Below, in pieces: positions 1 through 9,745 of a stretch of DNA of 64,000 nucleotides. The notes under the pieces are model-generated. The model did not search any database and was not told the DNA's origin. It worked only from the letters and a program-made list of their open reading frames with translations. The stretch is from Lantana camara (taxonomy: Eukaryota > Streptophyta > Magnoliopsida > Lamiales > Verbenaceae). How positions within the stretch are numbered: position 1 is the stretch's first letter; each line of letters begins with the position of its first letter. Location: contig CM074864.1 of NCBI GenBank assembly GCA_037501455.1, positions 27,708,001-27,772,000 on the forward strand. Reading direction: 5' to 3'. The translations under genes and the position numbers were made by a program.

Positions 1-537
1 ATGCAGTTTGTACAAGGACTCCGACCGGACATACAGAGAGCTGTGGAAGCGGTTAACATAAGTACCTGGGTCAAAGCTACTACCAAAGCTTTGAAAGTTA
101 AGGATTCAGTTAATGCAAGGAGGTCTATACCTCACTCCGGATAAGATTCTAGCAATATAAAGACGCCTATTTCTTATCATTCCTCGTTATCTCTGGAAGG
201 ATCTCAAAAGAAGGCTCGATTAGTTGAATCGTCTTCGGAAGCTCCAAGTGTATCAACTTTGACGTCACCTTTGGAAAAGCCTCTTTACACTTACTGTGGA
301 CGTGATACCCATACTTATGAGGCTTGTAGGAAACGTTTGAATCTATGTTTGCGTTGCGGAAGCAATGACCACCAAGTCGACACATGTCCGAAGCGACGAG
401 AGTTGTCTACCGTGGGTCAAAGGCCACTTGTTCAGGCTCGTGCATATGCTCTGGAAAGAGAAGTGCAGAATTCAAATGTGGATCCGGTTAGTATCAATTA
501 CAGGCATGACACAATCAATGCTGAACGGTACACTTAA
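1..537 (+). pseudogene. gag: Element F: 3' part of Ty3/Gypsy gag
   Basis: This is the C-terminal part of a retrotransposon capsid-nucleocapsid protein; the start lies left of the window. The frame opens with residues also found in the gag of A, C and H ([12 protein letters not shown]). A TAA at 142-144 breaks it, and the same frame then continues through two CCHC zinc knuckles (CTYCGRDTHTYEAC and CLRCGSNDHQVDTC) to a TAA at 535-537. In A, the matching frame runs on into protease; here no protease, RT or integrase follows, and the polypurine tract comes within 300 bp. The element is therefore gag-only by structure, as is H. The early stop makes this copy non-functional unless it is read through. 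Confidence 0.85.
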
Positions 538-661
538 GCATGCATACCACGTGCATCATGGATTTCCTTGTTATTATGATTAACATGGTTCTATTTCCCT
601 TATGTGATAACTATGTGGATACTTCTATAATTATTTACTTGAGTTGTTATTCTACTTGTTC
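538..661 (+). other. Element F spacer after gag
   Basis: Short AT-rich spacer between the gag stop and the hairpin array. No coding potential is seen. The GAACGGTACA motif at the end of gag just upstream has counterparts in H and in the gag-less element G. Confidence 0.5.
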
Positions 662-768
662 GAGAGCCGGGGTGCTCTCATTCCGTGCTTGAGAGACGGG
701 GTTTTCTCTCGTTATTTGTTGGAGAGATGGGGTTCTCTCGTTACTTGTGGAAGAGATGGGGTTCTCTC
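662..768 (+). repeat. Element F hairpin array with CGGGGT-type loops
   Basis: Four short inverted repeats lie in direct succession at about 30-bp spacing: GAGAGC-cggggt-GCTCTC (662-679), GAGAGA-cggggttt-TCTCTC (691-710), GAGAGA-tggggt-TCTCTC (722-739) and AGAGA-tggggt-TCTCT (752-767). The first stem differs at its inner pair and both arms change together. The same loop is found in sense orientation in H and G. The array lies between gag and the polypurine tract, where autonomous relatives have pol. Function unknown. Confidence 0.7.
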
Positions 769-1717
769 ATTGTTTGCTAAGTTCAGAACTTGACGGTGGA
801 CATGGTGACCAGGTCCTCTTAATGGGGGGGAGAATTGTAACGCCCTGATTTTTCCATTTATGTATTATGTGATAATTTATAAATTTCTTAAGGTTAAATG
901 CATTATATTTCCATGAACTTATATGAAATTATGGTTAATGTGAGAATCTACGTGAAATAATTGCCGAACGTGATTTAATTACCCACTTGTCCTTAAATGA
1001 TCTTCCTTTTAAATTCAAGGACCAAATTGCATAATATATTTTTGGGACCAAAGTGATTAATTATTTAGGAAGGGAACTTAATTGCATAACTTATATACAT
1101 GAGGGATTAAATATTAATTTGAGCATTTTCACCAAAATCAAAATGATGAATCACATACAAGAGCTTCTTCATGCTTCCAAGTTCATTTTATCTAAAATCA
1201 CCAACATATTTGCTTCCTTCCATTCTCGGTTCATCAAGAAGAAGAGGAAAAATTTAGGAATCATCATCTTCAAGCTAAAATTTCCAAGGAATTTTCATAT
1301 CTTGAAGCTCAATCATCTCCTTTTCCATCTCTTTTCATTCAAGACACATGTAAGCTTGGTTATGTGATCTTTTCATGATTTATATGGAAGCTAGGGTTAT
1401 GATTTCACGGAAGATATGGAGTAATTGTTGTTTGATGTATGAATACATGAATTTTCCATGGATTAATACTTGAATTCTTGAAAGATTTGAAGTTATATCA
1501 TGAAATTTTATATGAGCTTCAAGTTGGAAATCTTGATGATCATGAGTGATTTATGTGTTTTTATGGAACTTTGTTGTATCTTGAACATATATGTATGCTA
1601 ATTTCCAGAAAACTTGCATTTTGGTGCATGAAAATGGTTGTTTTGGGTTGTTGTTGTTATTAGCCGAGACATCCGCTGTTTTTCTGCTCTGTTTTTCTGC
1701 AGAATTTGAACAAAAGC

Positions 1718-1842
1718 GGTCGTGCCCGCGACCTATTTACATTTTTGGCATAATTTCAGGTCGCGACGGCGCCCGAAAATACACATAAAACCGGTCGTGC
1801 CCATGACCATTTTATGAACAAAATTGGTCGCGACCGCGACCC
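1718..1842 (+). repeat. Element F LTR GC-rich inverted repeats (GGTCGCGACC type)
   Basis: Four imperfect palindromes built on GGTCG...CGACC lie in an otherwise AT-rich LTR, for example GGTCGtgccCGCGACC at 1718 and GGTCGCgaccGCGACC at 1826. They occupy the position where other families carry GTGACAC, CTCCCC or GGGAACG palindromes. Confidence 0.65.
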
Positions 1843-2813
1843 TTGCCTAAACTGCTAAAATTTTTAATTTTCACTTTTTAATCCAATGCATTTAAGTGAC
1901 CCAAATTGTTATTATGTGATACATTTCATGCCATGATATGATATTTACATACGACATTGGTCATCGCATGTCATCTCGTTGCATTTTCGCCCATCGTCAT
2001 AATTGGTTCATTTTGAGTCATGTCTAACGTGCACATGTTGTTCTTGCACATATTACATTCTCGGTGACGAGGAGCAGGTACCCTAGACTGCATCCTTGGT
2101 ATTTTGTCGGCACAGGTGAGGTTTAATTGCTAGCTATCTAGAACCCGTACAAACCTTATGTGGATTTTGGGCCAAAATATATATATATATATATAATCTT
2201 TCTAAAAACCTCAAGTGATTGTAAATGATTATCGTGACATAATGAAATGATTGTGATATCGTGAACTGATCGTGTTTTAGCGAGTAACCGTGAATCGTGC
2301 ACTATGGGCCCGACGGTTAGTGTATGAGCCAACCGGGAAAGCATGGACTGACGGGTAACTCTGCACTCCCCTCACATTGTGGGGATGAACCCTGAATCCA
2401 CCAGGAGGATTGGTGGAGGAAGGAATCCCATCCGTGGGAGTCATGAAACTGACGTACCCCGTGGCTGGGTGGTGGGGCCTTGCAATCCCACCATCACTGA
2501 AAGGAAAAGAAGTTTCTGAAATTGCTAAGTGTGCACTGTAATGACTTGCATGATCACTATTGAATTGAAATCTAAAGATTGTATCGTTCACTATCGGTGT
2601 AAAGGTTGGAGATTGCCCCTCACTCGCCCGGCCACTGATTGAATTGAATTAAAATTGATTTTATTGTTAAAATTGGATTGTTGTAATCTCGGGCGAGAAG
2701 TTCTATTTTGTTATTAAACGTATATTGTGTTCTTTTATAAAAACATACCTGACATTATAAATTACGTGATACGTGCGGTAATATTTATTTAAACCCCTTA
2801 CTCAGTCTTTTAT

Positions 2814-3303
2814 TGTAACAACCCGAAAACCCGCCAGTCGATATTGTCCGCTTTGGTGGGCTAAGCGACACCACCCTCACGGTTTTGTTCTTCCCGGTGG
2901 AATTTAAGCCCGAAGGTGCCCACCTAGGAAAAGGCCTCAACAAGGGAAAGGTATCCACCCCCTTATAAAGGAGGCTTTGTTCCCCTCTCCAACCGATGTG
3001 GGACAAGCACCGTAGGCTATTACAGTCCACCCCCTAAGAGGGCCCAGCGTCCTCGCTGGCACACCAGCCCGGGCCCCGGCTCTGATACCATTTGTAACAG
3101 CCCGAAAACCCGCCTGTCGATATTGTCCGCTTTGGTGGGCTAAGCGACACCACCCTCACGGTTTTGTTCTTCCCGGTGGAATTTAAGCCCGAAGGCGCCA
3201 ACCCAGGAAAAGGCCTTAACAAGGGAAAGGTATCCACCCCCTTATAAAGGAGGCTTTGTTCCCCTCTCCAACCGATGTGGGACAAGCACCTTAGGCTATT
3301 ACA
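2814..3303 (-). mobile_element. Complete TRIM retrotransposon
   Basis: This is a terminal-repeat retrotransposon in miniature. Two near-identical 211-bp LTRs (2814-3024 and 3093-3303), both TG...CA in the element's sense, flank a 68-bp interior. On the minus strand the interior has a Met-tRNA primer site (TGGTATCAGAGCC, about 3078-3090) next to the LTR and a purine-rich tract at the other end (complement of about 3025-3040). A perfect 5-bp target duplication, TTTAT, flanks it (2809-2813 and 3304-3308). It encodes nothing and must rely on another element's proteins. The LTR contains CCCACATCGGTTGGAGAGG, which I recall from other plant TRIMs. It split the TCAGTC hairpin of the host LTR. LTR similarity suggests a fairly recent insertion. 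Confidence 0.93.
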
Positions 3304-3579
3304 TTTATAGGCTGACACATCATATTTTATAGGTTTGCAGGGTTCGTGCTAGGCGGGATCGAGTCAGGTCTTTTATTTCGAGTCTAGCATTCCACTTCCA
3401 TGTTAGTGTACTTGTTGTTCATAAATCTTTTGAGATTTGGTACATATGTATGTGATGTAAGTAAACTCGTGAATAATGAAAAAATGTACTTCATGTTTCT
3501 TTCGTAATCGTGCATGATGGTATTGAATTGAGGGTTAGTCCCGCCTAGCTAGTGAGTTCTTTTCCTTGTCACCTGTTCG

Positions 3580-3634
3580 CTATAGTTTTGGTTCATGTAC
3601 GGATTATCCATTTCGTATGTGGACTGAGCTATAG
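3580..3634 (+). other. Element F LTR terminal stem-loop
   Basis: The arms start CTATAG and end CTATAG, with about 21 pairs around the apex CGGATTATCC. Apart from one unpaired base, the differences between arms are G-U compatible on the sense strand. Same position and form as in the other Gypsy families of the window. Confidence 0.65.
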
Positions 3635-3670
3635 TGTGGGGGTGTGGCATCCTTACATATAGGGTGTACA

Positions 3671-3849
3671 CGCCAAGTGTCGTGTCACGCGTGCGGCGGA
3701 GATCACGTCACGTCAGCGCAAAGCAACGGTCCAGATTTGCTTTGGAATCAGGTCGGTCAATGTGTTAGGATCCGGGTCAACGGTTCGGGCTAATGAATAT
3801 GGCCGGACCGGACCGGACATGTGGCATCACCAGGACTGGCCACATGTCG
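3671..3849 (+). mobile_element. Copia D 5' LTR, left visible piece
   Basis: This fragment matches the D 3' LTR from about 45820 to 45985 (shared CACGCGTGCGGCGGAGATC and CATGTGGCATCACCAGGACT). The LTR start is outside the window, cut off by element F. It contains CACGTCACGTCAGCG, a doubled bZIP-type ACGTCA core. The last five bases, TGTCG, are the target duplication of solo LTR E. Confidence 0.85.
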
Positions 3850-5670
3850 TGTAACGCCCCAGTTTTTCGGTTATAATAATGTGGCGTATTTGTTTATAAA
3901 TTGCGCAATTTAATTATTTAATTATATGATTAATTGTTTATAAATGTTTATATTTGATTTAAACTATAAACTATTGTTACTTTAATTTAATTCATTTTAT
4001 TTCAACTTGATATTTAGTGTTTAATTTCTTAATTAAGGTTTCTTGTTACCTTAACTATTTCGGTAATTCTGTTAATTAATTTCAACATGTTATTAGTTGG
4101 CTTTAATTTATTTAAAATGGAATTTAAGTTTTAGAAATTAATTTATAACGTTATGAATTCATTCATGCGCATGAGTGTTCTATTTGTACTTCGTTCTTAT
4201 ATGTAATGATTTCGGAATGGTATGGAAATTTAGTATGTCGTAAATATGTGTGTTATGAACATGCCTATATGCTCGGTTAATGTTTTTGGATTCATTTGAC
4301 GTGTTAACGAATTTAATTTGATTTGTGGAACCAAGTCGGGGGCTAACGAGCAATTAGCGCACCTTTGGTTCCGTACATGATATCTTGAGCTCGGGAATTC
4401 GGATTCAAATTCCGTCACCTCCGTTGCCTTCGTATCGACGATTCAGAGATAATGGAACAAGCCTCATACCTTTTTGAAATCATTAAGACCTTCGAAATCC
4501 AACCGTAACGGACAACTCGTGCAAGAAGAGCTCCTTTTGTTGACTAGTCTTCATGGTGGGACCCTTTTTACTCAACCTAACCTAACCAAAGCTTAACCAT
4601 GACTTGTGTACCTTGAGTTAACCCTTTCTCCTCCCTTTTAGCAGCAAAAACCGATCCAAACTTTCCCCTTTTCAGCTGGAACTGATCGAGAGAGAGGGAG
4701 AGAAGAAAGGAAGAGAAAACCCTTGGCCATTCTTGTGATTTTGAGCTCAAATCACCTCCCTTCTTCTTCTAATCTTCAAGGTATGAATATTTATGTCTTC
4801 TATACTCTATTATGCTTGATTTCATCTACTTACATCATGATTTGGATCAGATTTGATTAGGGTTTGGGTGATGAGTTTGGTATGAACTTTTAGGGATTTT
4901 TGCTCTTGTGACCTATTTGCTTGTGTAGCTGATTTTCTTGCTTATACATGATCATATGAACTTGTTTCTTGACCTATTTCTTTCCTAACTGATAGTATAT
5001 GACATTATTAGGATTTTATCTCTTGACCCTTTGATGAAATTATGAGATATGGAGCTCCAAACTTGATGATCAAATTGCTTCCCCTGTTTTTCGAACTGCT
5101 GCTGTTCATTTTGCTTTGTTGCTTGATCAAATGATCTTCTTTTCATGTGAATTTGCATGGATATTATGTACACTCATTTCTCTATATGTTAACATTCGTT
5201 TTTTAAGTATTTGGATCCATTTTAAGTCTCAAAACCGAAAGACATGACCTGTTTTTATGCATGCTTCATGACAGATTTGCTGCTGTTGCAAGTGTGTGGT
5301 TGTTGGTCACCCTAATGTGCTTTAATTCGTGTCATTTTGCATATATATGATGTATATTAGTTTTTTAGTATGTTAGCATGCATTCCCCAAGGTTTCAGAT
5401 CCAAATTCAACCCCTAAGTACTTGATCATGGCTGATCGAAACAATAGGGCTCTTATGTGCGATTTTGGCGACCCAGTTTTTCTGCATGATCTAGATGATC
5501 TTAACGTGTGATTTAGCCTTTGAACTCTAAATTAAATATGTTCCTAACATGCTAAATATGTTGTATATTAAGTTTCATAGCATTTGGAGTTGATTTGGTA
5601 TGCTTTTGGATTGAGTTTGTAAGGGACCAGTTTTGCCGGTAAAACTCTGTGAACATTTTAGTTCTGTACC

Positions 5671-5796
5671 GTGACACCCCCGTGTCTCATTTACACTTAA
5701 GTGTGAGACACGGGCGTGTCACACCTTCTGGTCAGGTGTGTACTGAGCCACGGTCGTGGCTCATTTTGGCTAAGGAGGGTGACACCCCCCTGTCCC
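5671..5796 (+). repeat. Element E LTR GC-rich inverted repeats
   Basis: Four units: GTGACACccccGTGTCtC, GAGACACgggcGTGTCaC, GAGCCACggtcGTGGCTC and a decayed GTGACACcccccTGTCcC. The third has changed both arms relative to the GTGACAC/GTGTCAC form, which keeps the pairing. Confidence 0.65.
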
Positions 5797-6792
5797 CTCC
5801 CTTGCGCAGTCCTTGTTGCTTCCTTTTCGGTTTTTGATTTGTTTCACCTCCTTAATGACTTTATCTCCTTTGGTGTTGAAATATGAAATTGTTTTTCTAT
5901 GTGTTAGGAGTATTTTGGTTCAATTTCATGGCATTTGTATGAGTTGTAGGCATGCTTTTGCTTAATGCCGTTTATGTGTGTTTATATGTCGTTTATGAAT
6001 CGCGTAACTCATTTTCTATATCATATGATTCCTTCTTGTTGTCAAACCTTGGAAATATGCTATCTTATGTAATATGAAGTATGTAGTAGCATTTTGGGAG
6101 AGCTTGAATATGTTCTATGAGGTATGAATTGATGAATTTGAATGAAAATGAATGAATGAGTGAATAACTTGGTTATACGATATGAATGCCTTAATAGTGC
6201 ACATGAACATTTTCATGACATAATATCATCTTTATGCCTTCATATCATGCTTCAGCATTGCCGTGCATCATATATGGTTCATTAAGAGTCTTGAGTCTCA
6301 CAAACACGTCATGTTGTCTTTTGCACAGTTTATCTCCAGGGTGGAGAGATCTTGATCCTTTGGGCACTTGGTAACTCGTATCCTTGTTTCGTCTTGTACC
6401 AGGTGAGGGTGTTTTTGTTCCAACTATGTAACAAACCCTACAACCCTTATGTTAAAAGCTTTGGCCAAAACCTTATGATTATATATATATGTTACTTTTA
6501 AAGTAAAGTTATCGAGTAAATATTGATCGAGTAAACCCCTTTTCAAATGATTTATGAATTATGATATGTATTTATGAATTGATATGTTTTGGTGAGAGAC
6601 ATTTATGATTTATGATTGTATGGGCCCGGGACTTAGTATATGTGGCTAACCGAGGAAGCAAGGGCTGACGGGGATCCCATATACTAGTCCCAACCAATTA
6701 CGGTGAAACGAACTTCGTCAAGGAGGTTTTGACGGGGAAACGCTAACCGGGCTTTGAGGCCTCATGAACCTCATAGCCGTATTGATATGATT

Positions 6793-6826
6793 GGGTGGTC
6801 GGGCCTTGCAAACCCGTCCACCACCC
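6793..6826 (+). other. Element E CCTTGCAA-loop hairpin
   Basis: GGGTGGTCGGG and CCCG..CCACCACCC enclose the loop CCTTGCAAA. The family A counterpart is GATGGTGGG-gccttgcaat-CCCACCATC: the closing pair differs (C-G here, T-A there) while pairing is kept. Confidence 0.55.
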
Positions 6827-7234
6827 GGAGGAAGAAGGTTGGAAATGATTTATGATTTATGATTTACGTTATGTTATGTTATGTTATGATTATGCACCGT
6901 GCGGGAAGGCCGGGACACGGATTGCCCAAACGAATATGATTTATGATATATGGTCTGCATGTATTATGATATATTGCATGAACACCTAATCAACATATTA
7001 ATGATATTTGTCGTACACAGTCGGAGTTTGGTTGGAGATTGTGCACGCTCACTCGCCGAGCCTTATATTTATGTATGATTTATGAAAGTAATGAATTAAT
7101 ATGATTAGTCATAAAATCCGAGCATTGATTAATCATTCTCTTGCCCTTTTGGGAACTAATTTCAAATAAAACCTTGTTCGGAATTTATGACTTGCATGTG
7201 CATGTTTCTATATATGTATATCGCTCCTGCTCAC

Positions 7235-7253
7235 TCAGTCTTCTAGAGATTGA
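7235..7253 (+). other. Element E TCAGTC hairpin before acceptor-like site
   Basis: TCAGTCT-tctag-AGATTGA forms seven pairs, including one G-U. It lies 31 nt before GTGCAG/GTC, followed by the conserved GAGCTAGGCGG. Confidence 0.55.
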
Positions 7254-7614
7254 CCCTCTCCCTCCCCAATCTTTTAGTGTGCAGGTCTGACTTTGGAGTT
7301 TCGAGCTAGGCGGAGGTGTTTGGAGTCTTTAAGTTGGTCAAGTTAGGTTAGGAGAGTCTCTGCACTCACTCATGTATTGGAATTATGTATGTTTCGATCC
7401 TAGTACCATGGACTTGAATATTTATGCAATTGTTATTGAATTGCTTTTACTCGGTTTTGCTATGATTTAAAAGAGGCCTGAAGAGCCCAAATTCTGCTTA
7501 TGGTTTGTATGATTGAATTTTGGCTTTACTATGCATTATATTTTGTTGATTGGTTTTGATTGCAGGGTCTAGCTCTGCCTAGCTTAGGAAGGTTTTATGT
7601 TTGTCTCCCGTTCG

Positions 7615-7669
7615 CTATGGTTTGATATGGGTGCGGATTTGCTGTTTCGTTACTCGTGTTGAGCCATAG
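7615..7669 (+). other. Element E terminal stem-loop
   Basis: The stem starts CTATGG and closes with CCATAG. Over 19 positions every arm difference is G-U on the sense strand. The outer pairs differ from the CTATAG/CTATAG of families A, C and F, with both arms changed. Confidence 0.65.
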
Positions 7670-7711
7670 TGCGGGGGATGTGGTGCCTCACGAGGGGGGT
7701 GCTACATGTCG

Positions 7712-8596
7712 AACCGGACCAGACCAGGTTCAGTCGGACTGGCCAAGCCTAGAAACCCTAGGGTCGCGCGTGCCATGACACATGCCACCTTCAGGCGGCA
7801 CGTGAGGGCGCTTGCGATGGAGTTTCGGTGAGTGGCCAGCGGCGTTGGACTCGTAGTGATGAGAGCTACGATGTGGTCACCTCAAAATTCGTGTCCAAGT
7901 TGGCTACGCAAGTGGGAGGTGAAATTACTATTTTGCCCTCGGTTTTTCCCATATAAATAGGGGCCTTGGGTCCTTATTTTTTCTCACAAGTTTGGGAGAG
8001 GTTTTGGCTGAGTTCTCGGCTTTGAAACCATATCCCTTTTCTCCTAGTTAATTTTGATTTATTTTGGAATTAATTTTAACTAGGTGTTTATATAAAACGC
8101 CTAATTTCTGGAGATTAAACCCTGAAAAGGGTTTTCTAGTTTAAAGTTTTATTTTCTCTAAGTATTTAGAGAAATACTTTCAGAGCCCATACTCTGAGGG
8201 TTTCTCTGGGGTTTTTGCAGGGAAGCTCTGCCGGTTTCACGAGGAGTGATCGTGTATCGGGTTCCCGGGAGGTGAACACGGTAACCATCTTCTATGAAAG
8301 CAAAGGAGCTGGAAAAATGCCGTTAGATAGGCATGTTTGCAGTACGGTAATATTTTACAGTTGTATTATTTTAAGCATGATAAATTATATTCGCTTAAGT
8401 GTTAATTGCATGTTAGATATTTATCTGCTTAATTGATTTAAAATTTATTATCAATTGCATGTATATACTTGAGTAGATCCGGCTAGTCTTCCGTTATTGT
8501 AGTAAAATGTTTTAGAAATATTTTAATACTTGTTTTATAAAAAAAAAAATTTAATGTAGTCCCGGACCGCTACTGTTCTGGGCTCACCTCCCAACA
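7712..8596 (+). mobile_element. Copia D 5' LTR, right piece
   Basis: This continues the D LTR after solo LTR E and ends CCCAACA at 8596, directly before the primer site. It aligns with 45995-46871 of the 3' LTR. It contains a TATA box (7952-7959) and a leader with a pyrimidine-rich TTTTCTCAC region. The two copies differ by scattered substitutions, mostly transitions, and small indels, so the insertion is not recent. Confidence 0.88.
7952..7959 (+). promoter_or_regulatory. TATA box of Copia D 5' LTR
   Basis: TATAAATA followed by GGGGCCTTGGG. It is conserved in the other LTR at 46231-46238, and the position inside the LTR fits an RNA polymerase II core promoter. Confidence 0.6.
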
Positions 8597-8598
8597 AC

Positions 8599-8610
8599 TG
8601 GTATCAGAGT
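8599..8610 (+). other. Primer binding site of Copia D
   Basis: TGGTATCAGAGT starts 2 nt after the LTR end and complements the 3' end of initiator Met-tRNA, the usual plant Copia primer. Confidence 0.85.
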
Positions 8611-9745
8611 CGTGCTCTAGATATATACATGCATTGATATGATGCATGCGATGCATAATTTTAAATCTGCTATTGTGCACGTAAATTCTGTCAAAGGAAA
8701 TTGGTTTTTAAGTGGGACCGTTTGTGACCCCTCTAGTCTTTCCTGGGAATTTACGTGGAATGGAATTTCTTTGGGAAACAATTTAATTATTTTTCCTGAA
8801 AAATTACCGAATCAGTAAACATGATTTAAATTATGAGATAATTTATTTATAACATGTTTACATTATGCCATTTATTTTAAGCATGATAATTATGTGATAA
8901 TTATATGAAAGCATGCTTAGTTGTTTTAATTTATGGTATGATCATGATAATATGAGATATTATAATATTTCAGTTATGCATATTTTATTTAATATGATTA
9001 AATAGTATTGTTTAATAGAGATTAGACGCGATGCATAATTGAACTAATATTTTTCGGCCTTATTAATAAATTGTTATTAAAGCCTTAAAATATTAGTAGG
9101 ATTATAAATGTGATTTAGTAATCCTAGTGGGAGGATATTAATTAGATTAATCACTTCCAACAATAAGAAGCCAAAAAGTGATTATTAAATAATCAACAGA
9201 TAATCCACACTTCTGAAAATTCAAGTGGGAGCAAGATGAAAAGAGTTAGATTATCACGGCACCCATCTATAGTACAGTGGATATGTACTACTCCCCTCGG
9301 CGGGTATGTATTCGCGGTATACAAGATTAGACTTCTACGGATAGAATGAAATACGGGAAAGTCAGCTCGACCACGCCTCCGTGGAGTGTCTTGACCTACT
9401 CGTATGGACTTCTAGGTAATGGTGCACACTTGACTAAGTAATGTATTAACCTCCTTTCGGAGCTCTGTTACATTTACTTAGAGACCAAGGGTTGACGTGG
9501 TGGATTAACATTGTTTGGTAATAGTTACCTAGATGACATGTTAATTAAGAATAGTTCTTGCTTTTCTAAACAGTTTTCGACCTCGCCTCTGGGAAGTCAA
9601 CTGCAGTTAGTTAATTCACCATTGCGTAAATCAAAATGCTTACGTGGATTTCATATATTGGTTAGACGCAAAAGAAAGTGAAATGCATGATCATAACTTG
9701 CTTTTATTTATTTATTTCAGTTTTATAATAACGATCTCCCTTAGC
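8611..9745 (+). mobile_element. Copia D untranslated leader
   Basis: About 1.1 kb between the primer site and gag has no coding signal. It ends in TTTATTTATTTATTTCAG (about 9703-9720), a strong polypyrimidine-AG, just before the gag remnant. This suggests a leader intron whose removal would bring gag close to the cap. That is an inference; no transcript is available. Confidence 0.5.

Larger units (their letters stand above)
836..3670 (+). mobile_element. Element F 3' LTR (contains a TRIM)
   Basis: The LTR begins TGTAACGCCC directly after the polypurine tract AATGGGGGGGAGAAT (821-835) and ends GGGTGTACA at 3670, where sequence of the Copia D LTR resumes. The left partner LTR is outside the window. 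Inside are a GC-rich inverted-repeat array, a GGTGGG-gccttgcaat-CCCACC hairpin (2471-2492), a TCAGTC hairpin split by the TRIM, a TTTGCAGG acceptor-like site, and the long terminal stem at 3580-3634. Subtracting the TRIM and its duplication gives about 2.34 kb. The 5 bp after the LTR (CGCCA) should recur at F's left end, which is not visible. Confidence 0.85.
3850..7706 (+). mobile_element. Element E: solo Ty3/Gypsy LTR
   Basis: A lone 3.86-kb LTR, beginning TGTAACGCCCC and ending GGTGCTACA, is flanked by the perfect duplication TGTCG (3845-3849 and 7707-7711). No primer site, polypurine tract or coding region is present, so an internal region was probably lost by recombination between two LTRs. 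It shares a block at about 4325-4435 (GGGGGCTAA...TTGAGCTCGGGAATTCGG) with LTRs B and I. It also has a donor-like AAG/GTATG near 4780, GC-rich inverted repeats at 5671-5796, and all three conserved hairpins. The ORFs inside it are short and not conserved. Confidence 0.9.

Noticed and set aside
2156..2591. Minus-strand ORFs across LTR F and matching ones in other LTRs
   Set aside because: They lie antisense to conserved LTR structure blocks; similarity between families follows the RNA hairpins, not a protein.
2814..3303. TRIM of the Cassandra type carrying 5S rRNA promoter sequence
   Set aside because: I see no 5S internal promoter boxes in the 211-bp LTR; it is a different TRIM family.
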